Part shown: positions 37,932 to 50,537 of the stretch, one piece after another
How the letters are laid out: each line of letters starts with the position of its first letter
How positions within the stretch are numbered: position 1 is the stretch's first letter
NCBI RefSeq assembly: GCF_022965805.1
Contig: NC_133104.1
Span: forward strand, 39,538,682-39,602,681
Direction of reading: 5' to 3'
DNA: 64,000 nt
Origin: Primulina eburnea
Taxonomy: Eukaryota; Streptophyta; Magnoliopsida; Lamiales; Gesneriaceae
Program-made: the position numbers and the translations under genes
Notes under the pieces: model-generated
What the model saw: the letters and a program-made list of their open reading frames with translations, nothing else
Databases searched by the model: none
Told to the model about the DNA's origin: nothing

Positions 37932-40668
37932 TTATGACTCTGAACCATTTCTTATAGACTCAAGAACCTGAACAACCTCGGCCATGCTTGGTCTCCTTGA
38001 AGGAGATTCATAAGTGCAAATTAGTCCCAACTTCATAACCTGAATCAGCTCGTTTTCTGTAAACCCCCTCAAACGTCTATCGAAACAGTCTGAAGCTGAG
38101 CCTTGTTCGATCAAAACTCGCACATGGTCACACAATATCACTACCTCATTGACAGTTGGGCTTTCCACTGGCTTCCTTCCAGTAACCAACTCCAACAGAA
38201 TGACACCAAAACTGTAAACGTCACATTTATCACTGAGCCTGGAACTTTGAGCGAGTTCTGGTGCAATATATCCCACGGCATTGTGAACTTTCGTGAGTCC
38301 ATAACTATCTAACAGAGGGAGCAGCTTCGCTAAGCCATAATCGGAAATCTTGGCCTTGTAGTTTTCATCTAAAAGAATATTAGTTGATTTGATATTGAGA
38401 TGTAGAACAGGAGGCTTGCAATCATTGTGCAGATAGGCTAGAGCTCGAGCTGTTCCAACTGCTATGCGAAATCTTTTGGACCAATTTAACTCAGGATTAC
38501 CGGCACCAGTGCTGGTACCAGGGTAGCTGAGTCCATGTAAGTTATCATAAAGATTTCCATTCTGAACGAATTCAGACAAAATTAATTGCATGCTTGATGA
38601 CCAATAATATCCTTGAACCTCAACAAGGTTAGGGTGTTGAAGGTTTCCTAGACGTCCTATTTCATGCTCGAATTCATCTTGGTTCCTGATTCGCCCCAGT
38701 GTCTCAAGTTTCTTCACTGCAATCGAAATGCCACCTTCAAAAGTTGTTTTGTACACAGATCCAATGGAACCTCCACCGATTAAACATTCCTTGTCGAGCA
38801 ATGCTTTTGTGCCAGCTTCCCAATCCTCATACTTTGCGGGTAAATTTTTACTGAAGAGGACCAATTTACCGATAATGACATTCGAGTCCGATGAAGCTAA
38901 TGGAGTGCTCTCCACAACCATAGTTTCATCTTCTCTTCTTCTCCCACGAGCCTTCATGTTAATAACAGTGATCACACAAACACCAGTTGCAATCAAGGCT
39001 GCAGCAACTATAGCTATAATTGAAGAAACACTGAGCTTCGGTTTCCTTGATGATGCAGGAGGAGCACCACTAGAGCACGTGTTCTCTAAAGGAGCACCAC
39101 AAAGACCTGGATTGTGGGAAAAAGAGGAGGATCCGAAGCTTTGGATTGTTTGAATGGAAGGGATGGAACCAGAAAGATTGTTGTAAGAGACATTGAAATG
39201 AGTTAAGTTTTTCAGATTTTCGAGCGTTGAAGGTACTGGACCGGAGAGCATATTTTCGGACAAATCTAAAGCATGTAAATTAGACAAATTTCCAAGGTTC
39301 AATGGTATTGTTCCATTAAGACGGTTATGATGTAAGTCGAGAATCAAGAGGTATGTCATGTTATCAAGATTTTGCGGAATCTCTCCCTCCAAATAATTTC
39401 CAGAGACATCCCTGCAATTATATTTAAAATTCTGTCAGTCAAAATAAAATAAAACTGTAAGATAGACAGATAATGTGAAAATGGGATTGGACTCACAGCT
39501 CAAGAAGAAACTGGCACTTGCTGATTTCATCAGGGATTTCACCACCAAGTTCGAGGCTATGTAAATCAAGCACTTCAAGCCATTCTATACTACCAAATTG
39601 TGTAGGAATCGTCCCATCTATCGAGTTAGACGCCAATCGAATTACCAAGAGCTTCTTCATATTAGCAATGTCAGCTGGTATGCTTCCATTAAGCTTATTA
39701 TAACCCAAATCTAAATACTTTAGGCCACTGCATTTAGTGATGCCTGCGGGAATTTCACCATATAAATCATTCCCAGAAACATCAAAAACTTCCAATGACC
39801 CAGAGCAAGCTTCTACATTTGGAATCTCCCCCTGAATCCCATTCCAGGACACGTTGAAATACGTAATATTTGCCGATCCAAGAACCTCGAAGGGTGTGAG
39901 TCCGGTAAACATATTGCTACCAAGATCCAAGAGCTCCAAGCTTTCACACTTTGAAACTTGGTCTTGAACACTTCCTGATAGCAAATTACTCCTCACAGAT
40001 AAGTACATCATTCCCGGAATGTCACAAATTTCAGAAGGCAATCCCCCGCTGAGTCCATTAAAAGACAAATCTACCCCTTCAAGATTCAAACAATTACCAA
40101 CAGAAACAGGGATTGACCCCGAAAGATTGTTATGTGCCAAAGAAACGAACTTGGTGTGGTAACACTTCTTGAACAAAGCCGAAGGAATCTCCCCAGTGTA
40201 CCCATTTCTTGATAAATCAAGAAGCCGTATGTTAGGTAAATCTCCAAGAAATTCTGGGATCGATCCAGAGAGAGCATTGGAACTCAAGTTGATCTTCCAC
40301 AAAGAATCAATCTCACCGTACTCAAATGGAATATTGCCAGTGAATTTATTTCCATACAATGTCAAAGTCTTCAAAAACTTTAATCCAGATAATGCAGGAG
40401 ACAACACGCCACCAAGACCAGTGTCCCACAACACAATCTTCACCACATTTCCATTTGAATTACAAGACACACCGCTATAATATTGACACGGGCTTTTACT
40501 AGGATCCCAACTCCTTAAACTATCATAAGGGTCATTCGAAATATTACCCTTAAATTGAAGCAAAATCTCCTTTTCAATAATCGTGGACCCTTCAACTACT
40601 ATAAACTCAAGCGAACAAAACACGAAAAGGAGAACGAGGCAGTAGAAATATGTACCTAGTATTCTCAT
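37932..40668 (-). CDS. LRR receptor-like protein kinase, At1g12460 type (probable pseudokinase)
   Basis: Minus-strand exons 40668-39497 and 39411-37932 give 883 aa. Order: signal peptide (1-28), LRR N-cap with paired Cys (SPCQYYSGVSC), a long row of LRRs, a C-terminal Cys pair (NPGLCGAPLENTC), a membrane helix at about 522-542 (IIAIVAAALIATGVCVITVI) and a kinase domain from about 600. The glycine loop IGGGSIGSVYK and the VAIK Lys (IAVKK) are kept. HRD is replaced by HLN (about 728-730) and DFG by DYG (748-750), so the catalytic Asp is missing. As I recall, close Arabidopsis relatives share this, so it is a family trait and the protein probably signals through partners. It sits in the plasma membrane; the ligand is unknown. 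A non-coding leader with no ATG-started long frame lies upstream to about 41100. Confidence 0.93.
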
Positions 40669-43147
40669 GTTCCCTACATAACCTCAGCATTATATCAGCT
40701 GGATCCAGTTCTGCAACCCCCTGATCTCCTCCTCTTCAATTCCCTTGCTTTTTCCTTCATTAACCTCGGCAATATTTTCTTAATGGGTTGCATTCCCAAT
40801 GCTGAATCTTGCCGGAAAACTTCAAGAAAATCAATTGCATTGGTGAGTGCTAGAAACAAAAATTTCTTAACGCAATCAATTGCGGGATGATCTCTCCTAT
40901 GTGAGCATTGAATTTGGAACTTTGGGTGGTTTGTGCTTGAAGGGGTTGTCAAAATCTTAAATTTAATGCTCGCCGAGTCTGAAGAAAGCGGAAGAGTTGT
41001 GAGTTTGCGCTGGCATGCTTGTGTAGTGCTGAAATGGACAATAAAAAATTGCGTGGACTGGCTGGAAAGAGAAGCATGAGGCACTTGTGGCAAAGTCTGC
41101 AATTGTAAATAAAAGAAATTTTTTATTTTTTATTTGTTTTGGATTTTAATATTGTAAATGATTAAAGTTTGATTTTTTTCTTAATTTATATTTATTTCGT
41201 TTAGATCATTTTTCATCGGAAACCATTAAATACATTTTATTTGATGCAAGAATAAAACTTATATTACATACATTAACATTCACTTCACCAAAAACAAAAA
41301 TAAAAATAAAGCAAAACAATACCAATATATTCAGAATATAATGAAAAAAATTTATCGTTTTTTTATTATTGCTTCGATGATTTTACTATGTGTAACATGC
41401 ACTCTATTTTGCCACATAGAAAAATATTGATGTCAAATAAACAATATTCGAAAGTTTAATCAGTAAAACAATGACTAAAACAAAAACAAAAAAATTCAAG
41501 TTATTTTGACGAAAACGAAAATTCGATAATATTAAAGAGTAAGATGCAAAACATGTTAACTTATAACTAAAATTACAATTTCTCTCTCATAATTAATTCA
41601 ACCCTCACCTTAATACTATAACGCTAAATCTAAAGGACCACATTGCATTTTTCATGTGGGAAAAGGTTAAGAGAGAGACTTTAAATTTCAAGTAACTAAT
41701 TGCTATATCGGTTTGGTTTTTTTTTGTTTTTGTTTTTTGTTTTTTTTTTTTTTTAAGGTAATTGCTATATCGGTTTTGGTAATAAACAAGTGCATTGGTA
41801 GTTGCCTTTATTTCCTACCATATGGCAAAATAAGGTAGGTGGTAAATATAATTTGGGGGAATATGATAGTTTTATGTGTTCTGTTTAGGAAAAAAAATTA
41901 ATATGAAAACTTGAATTTCTTAATTTGAGGCTAATGACAGTCACACATGATTTTCGCAAATATAAAAGTTTTCGTTTACCAATAAAGAACAATAAAAATT
42001 CACATATATATTTTTTAAATCTTGAAAACCCACTGCCGCTGTCTTTTGGTGCGATCTGGATAAATCTAAAGGACCAATGCAGAAGCCTACAAACTGCGCT
42101 AACCCCATAATCCACACTAGACAAATCTTGTGTTGTGGACTCAAACTGAGAAACAATTACCTCTTTGTTAATGTCTGTCATAACCTACCATCATAGCTAC
42201 CCAATAAGTTTTGATATAAATGTTATCACAATAATAACAAGCATTCGAACAAATTCAAGAGTTATTTATGAAAAAAGATTACTTTTTAAAAAACGAACAC
42301 GAGAGTTAATGATGAGAATGTGCTTATTAAGCAACAAGAGTACTCTTGTCTGCATAGAGTTTGGGCGTATATTATACCATATATGCTGTTATTGTAATGT
42401 CTGTTTCATCACAGAAAAGTAGCATTTATTCCTTGCAACAACCTCACCTCCACCACCACTGCCTCAATTCATGCATAATTATTTCATCACCCAAAGTTTG
42501 GAAGACAAGAAATTTAATATATAACCGAAAGGAATTGAAAATGACATGAGAATAATAGGCAAGAGGATGGTGCAATTTAATTCGATCACTTATTATTTTA
42601 TGCATTTCAAGTAGTACTCTTTGCCAAATATATCAAATTTTTTCTTTGGAGGAATATTACTAGAAATTTGCAATATGTTTCATCACATCCAATATGTGAT
42701 TCTCATCTTATTGGTGGACACAGACGTTGGCACGATTGGTGTGCTGCATAGCGATAATGAAGATTGGAAAATGCATAAATGATATGCATTTAGTGTTAGG
42801 GGCAGAAGGGTAGTTGGTAATCCCCACAAGGTAGAGATCATGTTGCAGCCTTTTGATCTATGGTCCTTCCCTCTCACATAAGGCCAAACAAATCTTACAA
42901 TGAATTGCTGCACAATGTTGCTTCATCTTCCCTAAACAAACAATCGAAAGTGTTGGAAAAAGAATGCTTACTTTGGAAAACGCGAAGAGAACTCTGATGG
43001 GTAGTTATCATATGGTTTCAACTGAATTTTTTGCATTATTATGCGCGTGGAATCATGACATTTTGTATCATTTCGAAGGTTTTAAAATGTACATAAAATC
43101 ATCACTTAACTTCACGAAATAATTAATATGGTAGAGCACGAGTATCT

Positions 43148-43150
<3 letters not shown>

Positions 43151-43209
<59 letters not shown>
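43151..43209. repeat. AT dinucleotide microsatellite
   Basis: About 29 uninterrupted AT units. Any protein read through it is an artefact. Confidence 0.95.
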
Positions 43210-43211
<2 letters not shown>

Positions 43212-43594
43212 TGTAAATATGTAATGCAAGTATATATGAGAATAAAAAGAATTTCAGAATTTGATTTTATTTCGAGCTTGAACACAATGTCCTTGAGAAA
43301 ATATTGTCCACAATATGTTGGAATAATGGTAATCTCTTGACTGGATACTCGAACAAACAAGATTTATAAACAACAAATCTATAAATTCTCCCAAAACAAT
43401 TAGAAACAAATTTTGATTGCTACATAAAATGAATAAACAGAAACAAAAATTGTTTTATATGTGTTTATATCATAACATAGACTTATTTATACTATATTAT
43501 TAAGTTTCAGATGCTTAGAGTAATTAATTTTTGGTGTCATGGTTGCTTTAATAATTATATATATATATTAACGAAGTGTTAAAATTTTAATTCA

Positions 43595-43690
43595 AGTCAC
43601 ATGTACCTCAACAGATAGAGATTTTGTTTCTTAATTATCAAGTTGTAGGTTCAATTTCTAATTGAATTTTTTTTTTTCATTTTCATTTTC
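43595..43690 (+). repeat. possible tRNA-derived SINE remnant
   Basis: An A-box-like CCTCAACAGATAGAG is followed about 40 bp later by a B-box-like TAGGTTCAATTTC and then a T-rich tail. The spacing fits a polymerase III promoter of a tRNA-derived SINE, but the sequence is degraded and the call is weak. Confidence 0.35.
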
Positions 43691-44214
43691 TATTTATTTT
43701 TTTATTTCATATATCAAAATTACAGTGTAGTCCTCATAATTTCTTATAATTACATTTTGATCCTAATTTAAATATAAATCAAATGAATTTTAAAAAAATA
43801 TTGTACATGCACGCAACGCATACGTCGATGCACTAATATATTATTAAGTTTGAAACACTAAGAGTAATTAACTTTTGGTGTCATGATCTGTTTTAATAAT
43901 TATATATATTAATAAAGTATTAAAATTTTAATGCAATTATTTTTTATATTTATTTTTTAAATTCCTACTTGCAGTATAGTCTCAAACTGAATGTTGATGC
44001 ATATGTCAATGAATGTTGATGCATATGTCAATGAGAACCTGAATCGATACAGTGTGGGTGGAGTACTCTGAGACATCATGATAGACTGCTTTTGGCCTTT
44101 GGTAAACAAATAACAAAAACTATTTCAGTGTTTATGAGATCATAGAGGCCATCAAGGAATATATCAAGATACTATATGACAAACATTTCTATGATGATCA
44201 AATAACGACAGATT

Positions 44215-44492
44215 TATTATTGATAGTGTAAGCAGTCATAAACTCTAAGGAAGACATTGGTTACGCTGGTCTACGTGTTTCAGAAATCATATGCCTTGTA
44301 AAAGAACCTGTAGTTGCAGATTTTATTCATGAGAATAGATTGACTTATAATGTAGCTCATAACATTACTCATTTTTCTTCTTACTACCCATTCATCTTTT
44401 GTGTTGATGAATGACGAGATTCCTTCGTGGTTAGTAAATTTTGTAACAATTGATTTATCTCAATAAAATTACAAGTTTCGCTGTAAAAAAAA
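44215..44492 (+). pseudogene. 3' end of a LINE retrotransposon (RNase H-like remnant)
   Basis: A frame from 44252 reads NSKEDIGYAGLRVSEII and then FIHENRLTYNVAHNITHF, the pattern of the RNase H-like domain at the end of plant LINE polyproteins. The frame breaks near 44410 and picks up again in another frame with DEIPSWLVNFVTIDLSQ and a stop at 44464. A short A-tail follows at 44484-44492. It is a dead 5'-truncated copy. Confidence 0.65.
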
Positions 44493-45227
44493 TGATGACT
44501 AATTCGTTCAGATTTCTCACGACACAATTTATTATTTTAGTTACTAAAATAATAATCAAAACTCTAAATCCGGATAATGTTAATTAATTCTAATTTAGCC
44601 CACAGTACCCCAAGTGCTGAAGTACTATCTTCCGACAAATAAATATATATAATTTTAAACTTTCGCTCCAAATATTTTACCAATATATAAGAGCTCCAAC
44701 CTTGCATCGAAATAGTGTGCAGCGATTCTTCTCCAATTATAAATATTTATATTAAATATTATAAATGTTATTTAAATAATAATATGATATTATTATATTA
44801 TTTTAATAATCAGATATGTTTAAATAATTGTATAATATTTATTATATTATTTTAATAATTAGATATTTAATCATAAGAATTAAAATATTTAATTATAAAA
44901 ATTTATAAATAGATTTTTAATTGATTTCATAATTAAACATCTAACATACAAATTTATCGAATAATATTTAAACATTCAAGCATACAGTTAAAATTAAAAT
45001 ACGAATACAAATTCAGATAATTTATTTGTAAATATAATAAAAGATAAACAAACTAAATCATTTATAATTTGGAAAATCGGATTCGGATCCGGATCCAGAT
45101 CCAGATCCTCCAAAATCACCAAAAAAAATTTCCAAATGCGATGCCCTCATGTTGATGACGTTCTTCATTTCTTTTTTGCATAATTCTTACTCGTTTATTT
45201 AAAACAATTTGGTACACTTCTAGATCA

Positions 45228-48200
45228 TCAATTATGCTTAATTACATCCATGTACAAAATTTTATTCTCATCCTGAATTTTAGCCAATTCAATTTGTTGT
45301 TGACGAATTTCTAATCGTTTTTGCTCATTTTGCAATGCTAACAGCTTAATATCATAATTTTGTTGCATATCGGTAGATCCCTTTTGCAATACATTGATAA
45401 GCTCGCGATGTCCTTCCTTCATCGTAGAAATTAATTCCGAAACATTTTCCTCTCTTTTTTCTTTAATTTGGTTTTTATGACTCCAAGAGGTCGTTGAGAT
45501 GGAGTTTCACTTGCATTCTCATCACTGTTTAAATTAATTAAAAATGAATTTACTGTAGGAGAACTTGATATTGGAGATTCTGGTTCTTGAGTATACGACT
45601 GTGATGAATCTAAATTTGTGACATGTTGTTTGGATACTGGCATCGGTGCACCGTCGTTGGCCGCAAATTTCCTCATATCTTCCATTATGGCCAAACATGA
45701 TCAAACTTGAATCCTTTAGTTAAATTTTTATCTTGCATCATTAAATCTTTTGTCATGTTCAACTACACAGAAATATCTTACTCATATAAAAAATAGACTT
45801 AGAGCATTCATGTAAATATAATAATAAATACTTACAATATCTGTAACGTACCGTACTTTTACTACTTAAAATTTGCGGAAAAATTAAAAATTTTCTTAAG
45901 TAAACGTTAACATCCAAAATTCGATAAAAGAAGTAATATGTACGTCTCACGAGTTGTTGCATCAAAAAGTTTGAAAGTTAAAGTTTGACAAAAGTATTAA
46001 ATGTTTGCATAAAACGTAAAACATGACGGTCCTCGGGTTAGCCTCCCGCTCATCCCAAGCCTACTCTTCGGTCCCCACCATCAGTCTCCTCATGAAAATC
46101 CTCACATGCATCGATCAAGTCTAGTGAGTCTAAAGACTCAACACGTATAAACTGGAAGTAACAAGTACTACATAATAAAAATCTCATGCAACTTTAAGAT
46201 AGGACATACATACTTGAAACTGGACTTGCATAATCAAAACCTGAGCATGCTTGCATACATACTTAGACGTGCCATAAACTTTTCTTAAACATACTTGCAT
46301 AGTTGAACATACATACTTCATCATTTTGCGTAGAGGATGTTTCAAAGCAAATGACCCATAACATAATCGCCTGATCAGACTAAAGCACAGTACTGGGCTG
46401 ACAGGGACGTATCCACTGCCACATACATGAGATCCCCGTTCATAATTTAACGGGTTGATTGGTCCACGTTCATGATTTAACGCTTTCCAATCACGATCTA
46501 AACCCGTTCATGATTTAACGGGGGGGAGAGGTCCTCGGCCACGTTCACCGACTTCCAAACCCATTCATAAATCGGTCACAAGACATTTAACATATCTCAA
46601 AATTTTAAAATATTTTCTTTTAACGTCGAACATACTTACTTGGCGTTGAGGGATTCGTTGGACTTCGATCAGGGCCGTCGCTGCTGTACATACTAACATG
46701 AAACTGCATACTAACTTGCATAGCTTAGACTTATTAATCCTACTTACTTACAAGTTCATTCAATTCCTTAGGACGTTCTAAAATTTTCCTGACTCGACCT
46801 TGTAAATCCTTGTACTGAACCATGACATCAAACCTCATAGCATACTATAGAATTTTCCCAAAATATGACGGACACGGACCCTGTGCCTGGGTCCGTGTAT
46901 GGGTCCTGTAGGCTCACTAAAATGTGCCGTGCAGAAAATAAGAGGCACGGACCCCGTGTCAGGGTCCGTCAAAGGGTCCGTGTAGCCTCGATTTTTCTGA
47001 ACCTGCGAGGAAAACTTACACAATGTCTATTCTCCCAATTGAACAACTTATGGAACGAAATTTAACACCTTGAGGCCATCCTAAGACACCATAGCATTAG
47101 ACTAAACTCGTACGAACGCCCCAAAAATACGACGTCCACCCTACGACACATACAACCCGAAAACATGAAAGCTTAACACCCTTCGCTTCCTACGACTTCT
47201 AATGAATTAAAGATCCTGAGGACATGAAACGAAACCTAAAAAATACTCAAAGAATCATTACCGATGTACCTATACGCAGCAACGATCACCCGTCGATCCC
47301 CAACGAAGCCTGGAACAAATAACTTCAAAAACACAATTTACGTAAAAGTCGTAGTTTGAGCAGTCCCACGAAAAACGCCATAACTCACTCAATTTTCGTC
47401 CAAAAATTTCGAATTTTATATCAAATCGAAGATATCAAAAAGTTCTACGTTTTTTGCGTTGAAAGTTTTTCTAAAATCTTGACCAAAAAATCGCAGTATG
47501 TCAAAAGACAGAAAACTTGATTTTTGATCCCTAAAATATTTCAAAAGTGATCCCAACGTAATTGCTCAAACTTCTACACATCATATACATGGTTTTACGC
47601 ATAAATAACAACGCACATATGATATGACATGATCGATACAGAAACGAAAGAATATATGTGCCTTTGATATTAAAAGTTACCGAATTGACGATACCGAAAC
47701 GGAGATGGAGTGAGGCTCGATCCGGGACTGAACGTGGCGCTAAAATCTTTGAAGGAAACCAACAAAAATTCGCTGGAAAATATTGAGGGAAGGGGCGGCT
47801 GCACTATGGTGACAAGAACCCTAGAATTTTCTTTTTTAAAAACAAAGGGATGAGGTGGTGTGTGTTTAGTGTGTGAAGCCGTGAATGAGTGTGTGCGTGT
47901 AGGTGAATGTGTGCGTGAGTTAAGAGGTTAATTAAGGGTAAAAGATAATTAACCTCTAATTAAAATACTAACTTACTTTTAACTTTAACAAAATCCTTAA
48001 TTAAAATAAACACACTAAATTTATAAAATTTTCTAGTTAGCCAATTAAATACCCCCTGCTAACTTATAAAAATTTTAAACTCGCTAGATAATTAAATAAG
48101 ACTTTAAAATACTAACACCTCAACATCAAATAGAATGCCCCATTCTTAACTTAAAATAAAATATCACATTTTTAAATTTCAAAAATCGTCACCGGGTCTT

Positions 48201-48690
48201 TTCCTCAATCCCGCTTCGAAGGATCGCCTGGAACATGAAACTCGAAAAATATTTTAACGTGCATCACAATAAATATGAACAATTTAAAATAATGCATTTT
48301 CATAAATTATGCATGGCTAAAACTCTTTTAAAATTAATTAAATGATTTAATAATTAAATGAATGTATGGGTTATACGTGTACTGAATTTGGGTCCTACAA
48401 TATCTTCTTCAGATGCGCCACTCGGGTTCAACTTTTCAATTATACTAACACATCCACATAATTTTCTAACAGTGCAGAAGATAACTTGCATGCGACATTG
48501 CAATGATCATTGCGTACTTGCACGTTTTCGATTTGCCGACATTGAAAGCTTCTTCAATCCGACTCCAAAATCGTTCTTTGGATTGATTTATACCGATGAT
48601 AGGATTTTGAGAAACATGAAGATAAACAAGTCACAAGAGTCTATCTTCTTCAATAGCGTAATTAGTTGTTCAGAAAGTGGAGTCTATTGA
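45228..48690 (-). pseudogene. PIF/Harbinger ORF1-like (SANT/NAM-type) gene, split by a solo LTR
   Basis: The 5' part lies at about 48690-48400 (minus), with frame shifts, and reads like the SANT/Myb-like N-terminus of Harbinger accessory proteins (SSVQINPKNDFG region). The 3' part lies at 45228-45700: IMEDMRKFAANDGAPMP, a Ser/Thr-rich linker, then a coiled-coil tail ALQNEQKRLEIRQQQIELAKI. The two parts are separated by the 2.56-kb LTR at 45842-48399. In working elements this protein binds the element ends and partners the transposase. The divergent transposase at 49440-50537 is its natural neighbour. There is also an internal stop near 45424. Confidence 0.7.
45842..48399 (-). mobile_element. 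solo LTR of a Ty3/gypsy-like retrotransposon
   Basis: 2558 bp. On the minus strand it starts TGTAGGACCCAAATTC and ends GTACGGTACGTTACA, the TG...CA form. It is flanked by identical 5-bp ATATC at 45837-45841 and 48400-48404. No internal coding region or second LTR is present, so it arose by recombination between two LTRs. Gypsy-like by length and by remembered resemblance of the TAGTGAGTCTAAAGACTCA segment; the superfamily is an inference, the boundaries are directly visible. Confidence 0.88.
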
Positions 48691-48778
48691 ATTTCTTTGA
48701 ACAATGAGAATTTTTGGTTGTAGATTGTAATGTTTATGATTTAATCAACCAACAAGAAGTTTATTTATAGTGGCAAGG

Positions 48779-49055
48779 TGACCTACCAGTCAAAAGCGCA
48801 TCTACCAGTTTAAACTTATTTACTAGTCAAACACATCTACCAGTCAAAACTCGTATATCAGTCCAAACTCATATACCAGTCAAAACCAAATCTACCAAAC
48901 TCATCTACCAGTCCGAAATGCATCCACCAAACTAACGCACATCTATCAAACTCATATACTAGTCAAAAACGTATCTACCAATCCAAAATGTATATACCAA
49001 ACTCATATACCAAATCACACACATCTACCAATCAAAGACACATCTATATAATGTA
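48779..49055. repeat. degenerate minisatellite, CATCTACCAGTCAAAA unit
   Basis: About fifteen imperfect copies of a 16-20-bp unit, with variants such as CATATACCAGTCAAAAC and CATCTACCAAACT, between the two halves of the Harbinger element. Confidence 0.85.
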
Positions 49056-49060
49056 ACTAT

Positions 49061-49391
49061 CACTACAACAATAAATGGCTATTGTGACACTTTTTGTTAT
49101 CATTATAAATGATTTTAACTGACATATGAATTTGTCATTATTACTATAATAACAAGACATGTATAAATATATTTAAAACATGAGTTTTCCTAACATTTAA
49201 AATTGTCATTATATAAATAATTAGTAAAACGTAAAAAGTTGTCATTAACATTTTATAATGACATTAAAAAATTTCAGAAAGTTTAAGACGACGTTGGAAT
49301 AGATGACATTTGTTAGAGGTGCCACTAAAACTTAAATATTGAATATGATGACATTTATGAATGTCACCATAAGCATTTTTTTCTTGTAGTG
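49061..49391. mobile_element. CACTA-type MITE, 331 bp
   Basis: The ends are CACTACAA and TTGTAGTG, the standard CACTA termini, with further inverted similarity inside (GGCTATTGTGACA against TGTCACCATAAGC). It is flanked by TAT at 49058-49060 and 49392-49394, a 3-bp target duplication as expected. It sits just upstream of the transposase remnant. Confidence 0.85.
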
Positions 49392-49439
49392 TATAGTATC
49401 ATACTTTCCTACAGATTTTACCTTATTTATAAATTAAAA

Positions 49440-50537
49440 ATGAATCCGTATTATCTATTTGATGCAAAATCATCTAGCTCATCTTCATTGTCAGATAATG
49501 AAGATGATATTCAATTTTTTGAAAACTTTGAAAATAGAATAAGAGCAATATTGTCAACTATAGCTCGAGAACAATATTTAGTTGTTGTCTACATCATCCA
49601 ACAAGAACAAAAAGTCACACACGTAGGGTCAATTCAAGGTCACATAATCATCCGACACGAACGTGAAATTGCTTATCAGAAGTTCTTCAACGATTATTTT
49701 GCTGAGAATCCAACATTTTGTCGAGCTATAGTGGAAGTTTTTGCGAAGCAGTACTTGAGATCACCTACTGCCAATAATGTTGCTAGACTTCTCTATATTG
49801 GCAAACAACGAGGTTTTCCTGGAATGTTGGGAATTCTCAACTGTATGCATTGGAAGTGGAAAAATTTCCCAACGGCTTAGGCGAGATAATATGCAGGTCG
49901 TAGTGGTTCTCCAACAATCATTTTAGAAGTGGTAGCTGATTAAGATTTTTGAATATGACATGCATATTTTGGTATGCTTGGAACTAATAATAATATAAAT
50001 GTTTTAGATTCTTCCATTTTATTTTCCAATATTGCACAAAGAATTGCTCTTTCAGCCCGTTATACTATTGGGACAAAAGAATATGACACTTGATATTATT
50101 TAGCTGATAGTATTTATCCGAAATAGTCAACTATTGTGCAAACTATCCATGAGATGGGTTATCCAAAAACAGTATTTTGCTATGAAACAAGAGTCATGCA
50201 GAAAAGATGTAAAGCGTTCATTTAGCGTTCTTCAATCACGATTTGCGATTGTGGCATCTCCAGCACGTGGTTGGAAGAAAAATTATTTGAATAATATAAT
50301 AAAAGCATGTATTATAATGCACAATATGATAATCGAAGATGAACATGATCTTAGTGCACCAATTCAAGATACTAGAGAATCATCGACTCTAATTATAGAA
50401 ATGGTTGTCAATGAGAATACCAGATTTCGAGAATTTCTCGATCGATATAAAAAATAAAAGACAAAGATGCTCATTATGAATTACGAAATGCTTTAATTGA
50501 TAATTTAAGAGATGAATATGATCGTTCAAGTATTTGA
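49440..50537 (+). pseudogene. PIF/Harbinger transposase remnant
   Basis: Starts MNPYYLFDAKSSSSSS. Family landmarks follow: VEVFAKQYLRSPTANNVARL, GKQRGFPGMLG, then HWKWKNFPTA and stops at 49878 and nearby, SGSPTIILEVVAD, TNNNINVLDSS, FAMKQESCRKDV and ACIIMHNMIIEDEHDL. Frame shifts and stops break it at 49878-50130 and again at 50455. All three positions that hold the DDE acids have changed: LDCMHW is LNCMHW, NNDINV is NNNINV, and the Glu of KDVERAF is Lys. The protein cannot catalyse transposition even if the frame were intact. Confidence 0.85.

Larger units (their letters stand above)
40669..44214. other. AT-rich spacer with microsatellite and repeat remnants
   Basis: It starts with the LRR kinase leader (to about 41100). 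A less AT-rich block at 42680-42920 has no frame I trust. It holds an AT microsatellite (43151-43209), a possible SINE remnant (43595-43690), a 21-bp tandem duplication (TGAATGTTGATGCATATGTCA, about 43989-44035), and two related segments of about 100 bp at 43498 and 43848. Confidence 0.5.

Noticed and set aside
40695..41102. 135-codon open frame upstream of the LRR kinase
   Set aside because: It begins with TTG rather than ATG, has no recognisable domain, and lies in the kinase leader on the same strand.
42680..42920. microRNA precursor or small gene in a less AT-rich block
   Set aside because: No known mature miRNA sequence or strong hairpin recognised by eye, and the minus-strand frame lacks family features.
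43112..43360. Open frames with long Ile-Tyr repeats
   Set aside because: They are translations of an AT microsatellite.
44650..45100. Left inverted end of the Harbinger element
   Set aside because: AGCTCCAACCTTGCATCG resembles a Harbinger end, but no convincing complement was found near 50.6-50.95 kb.
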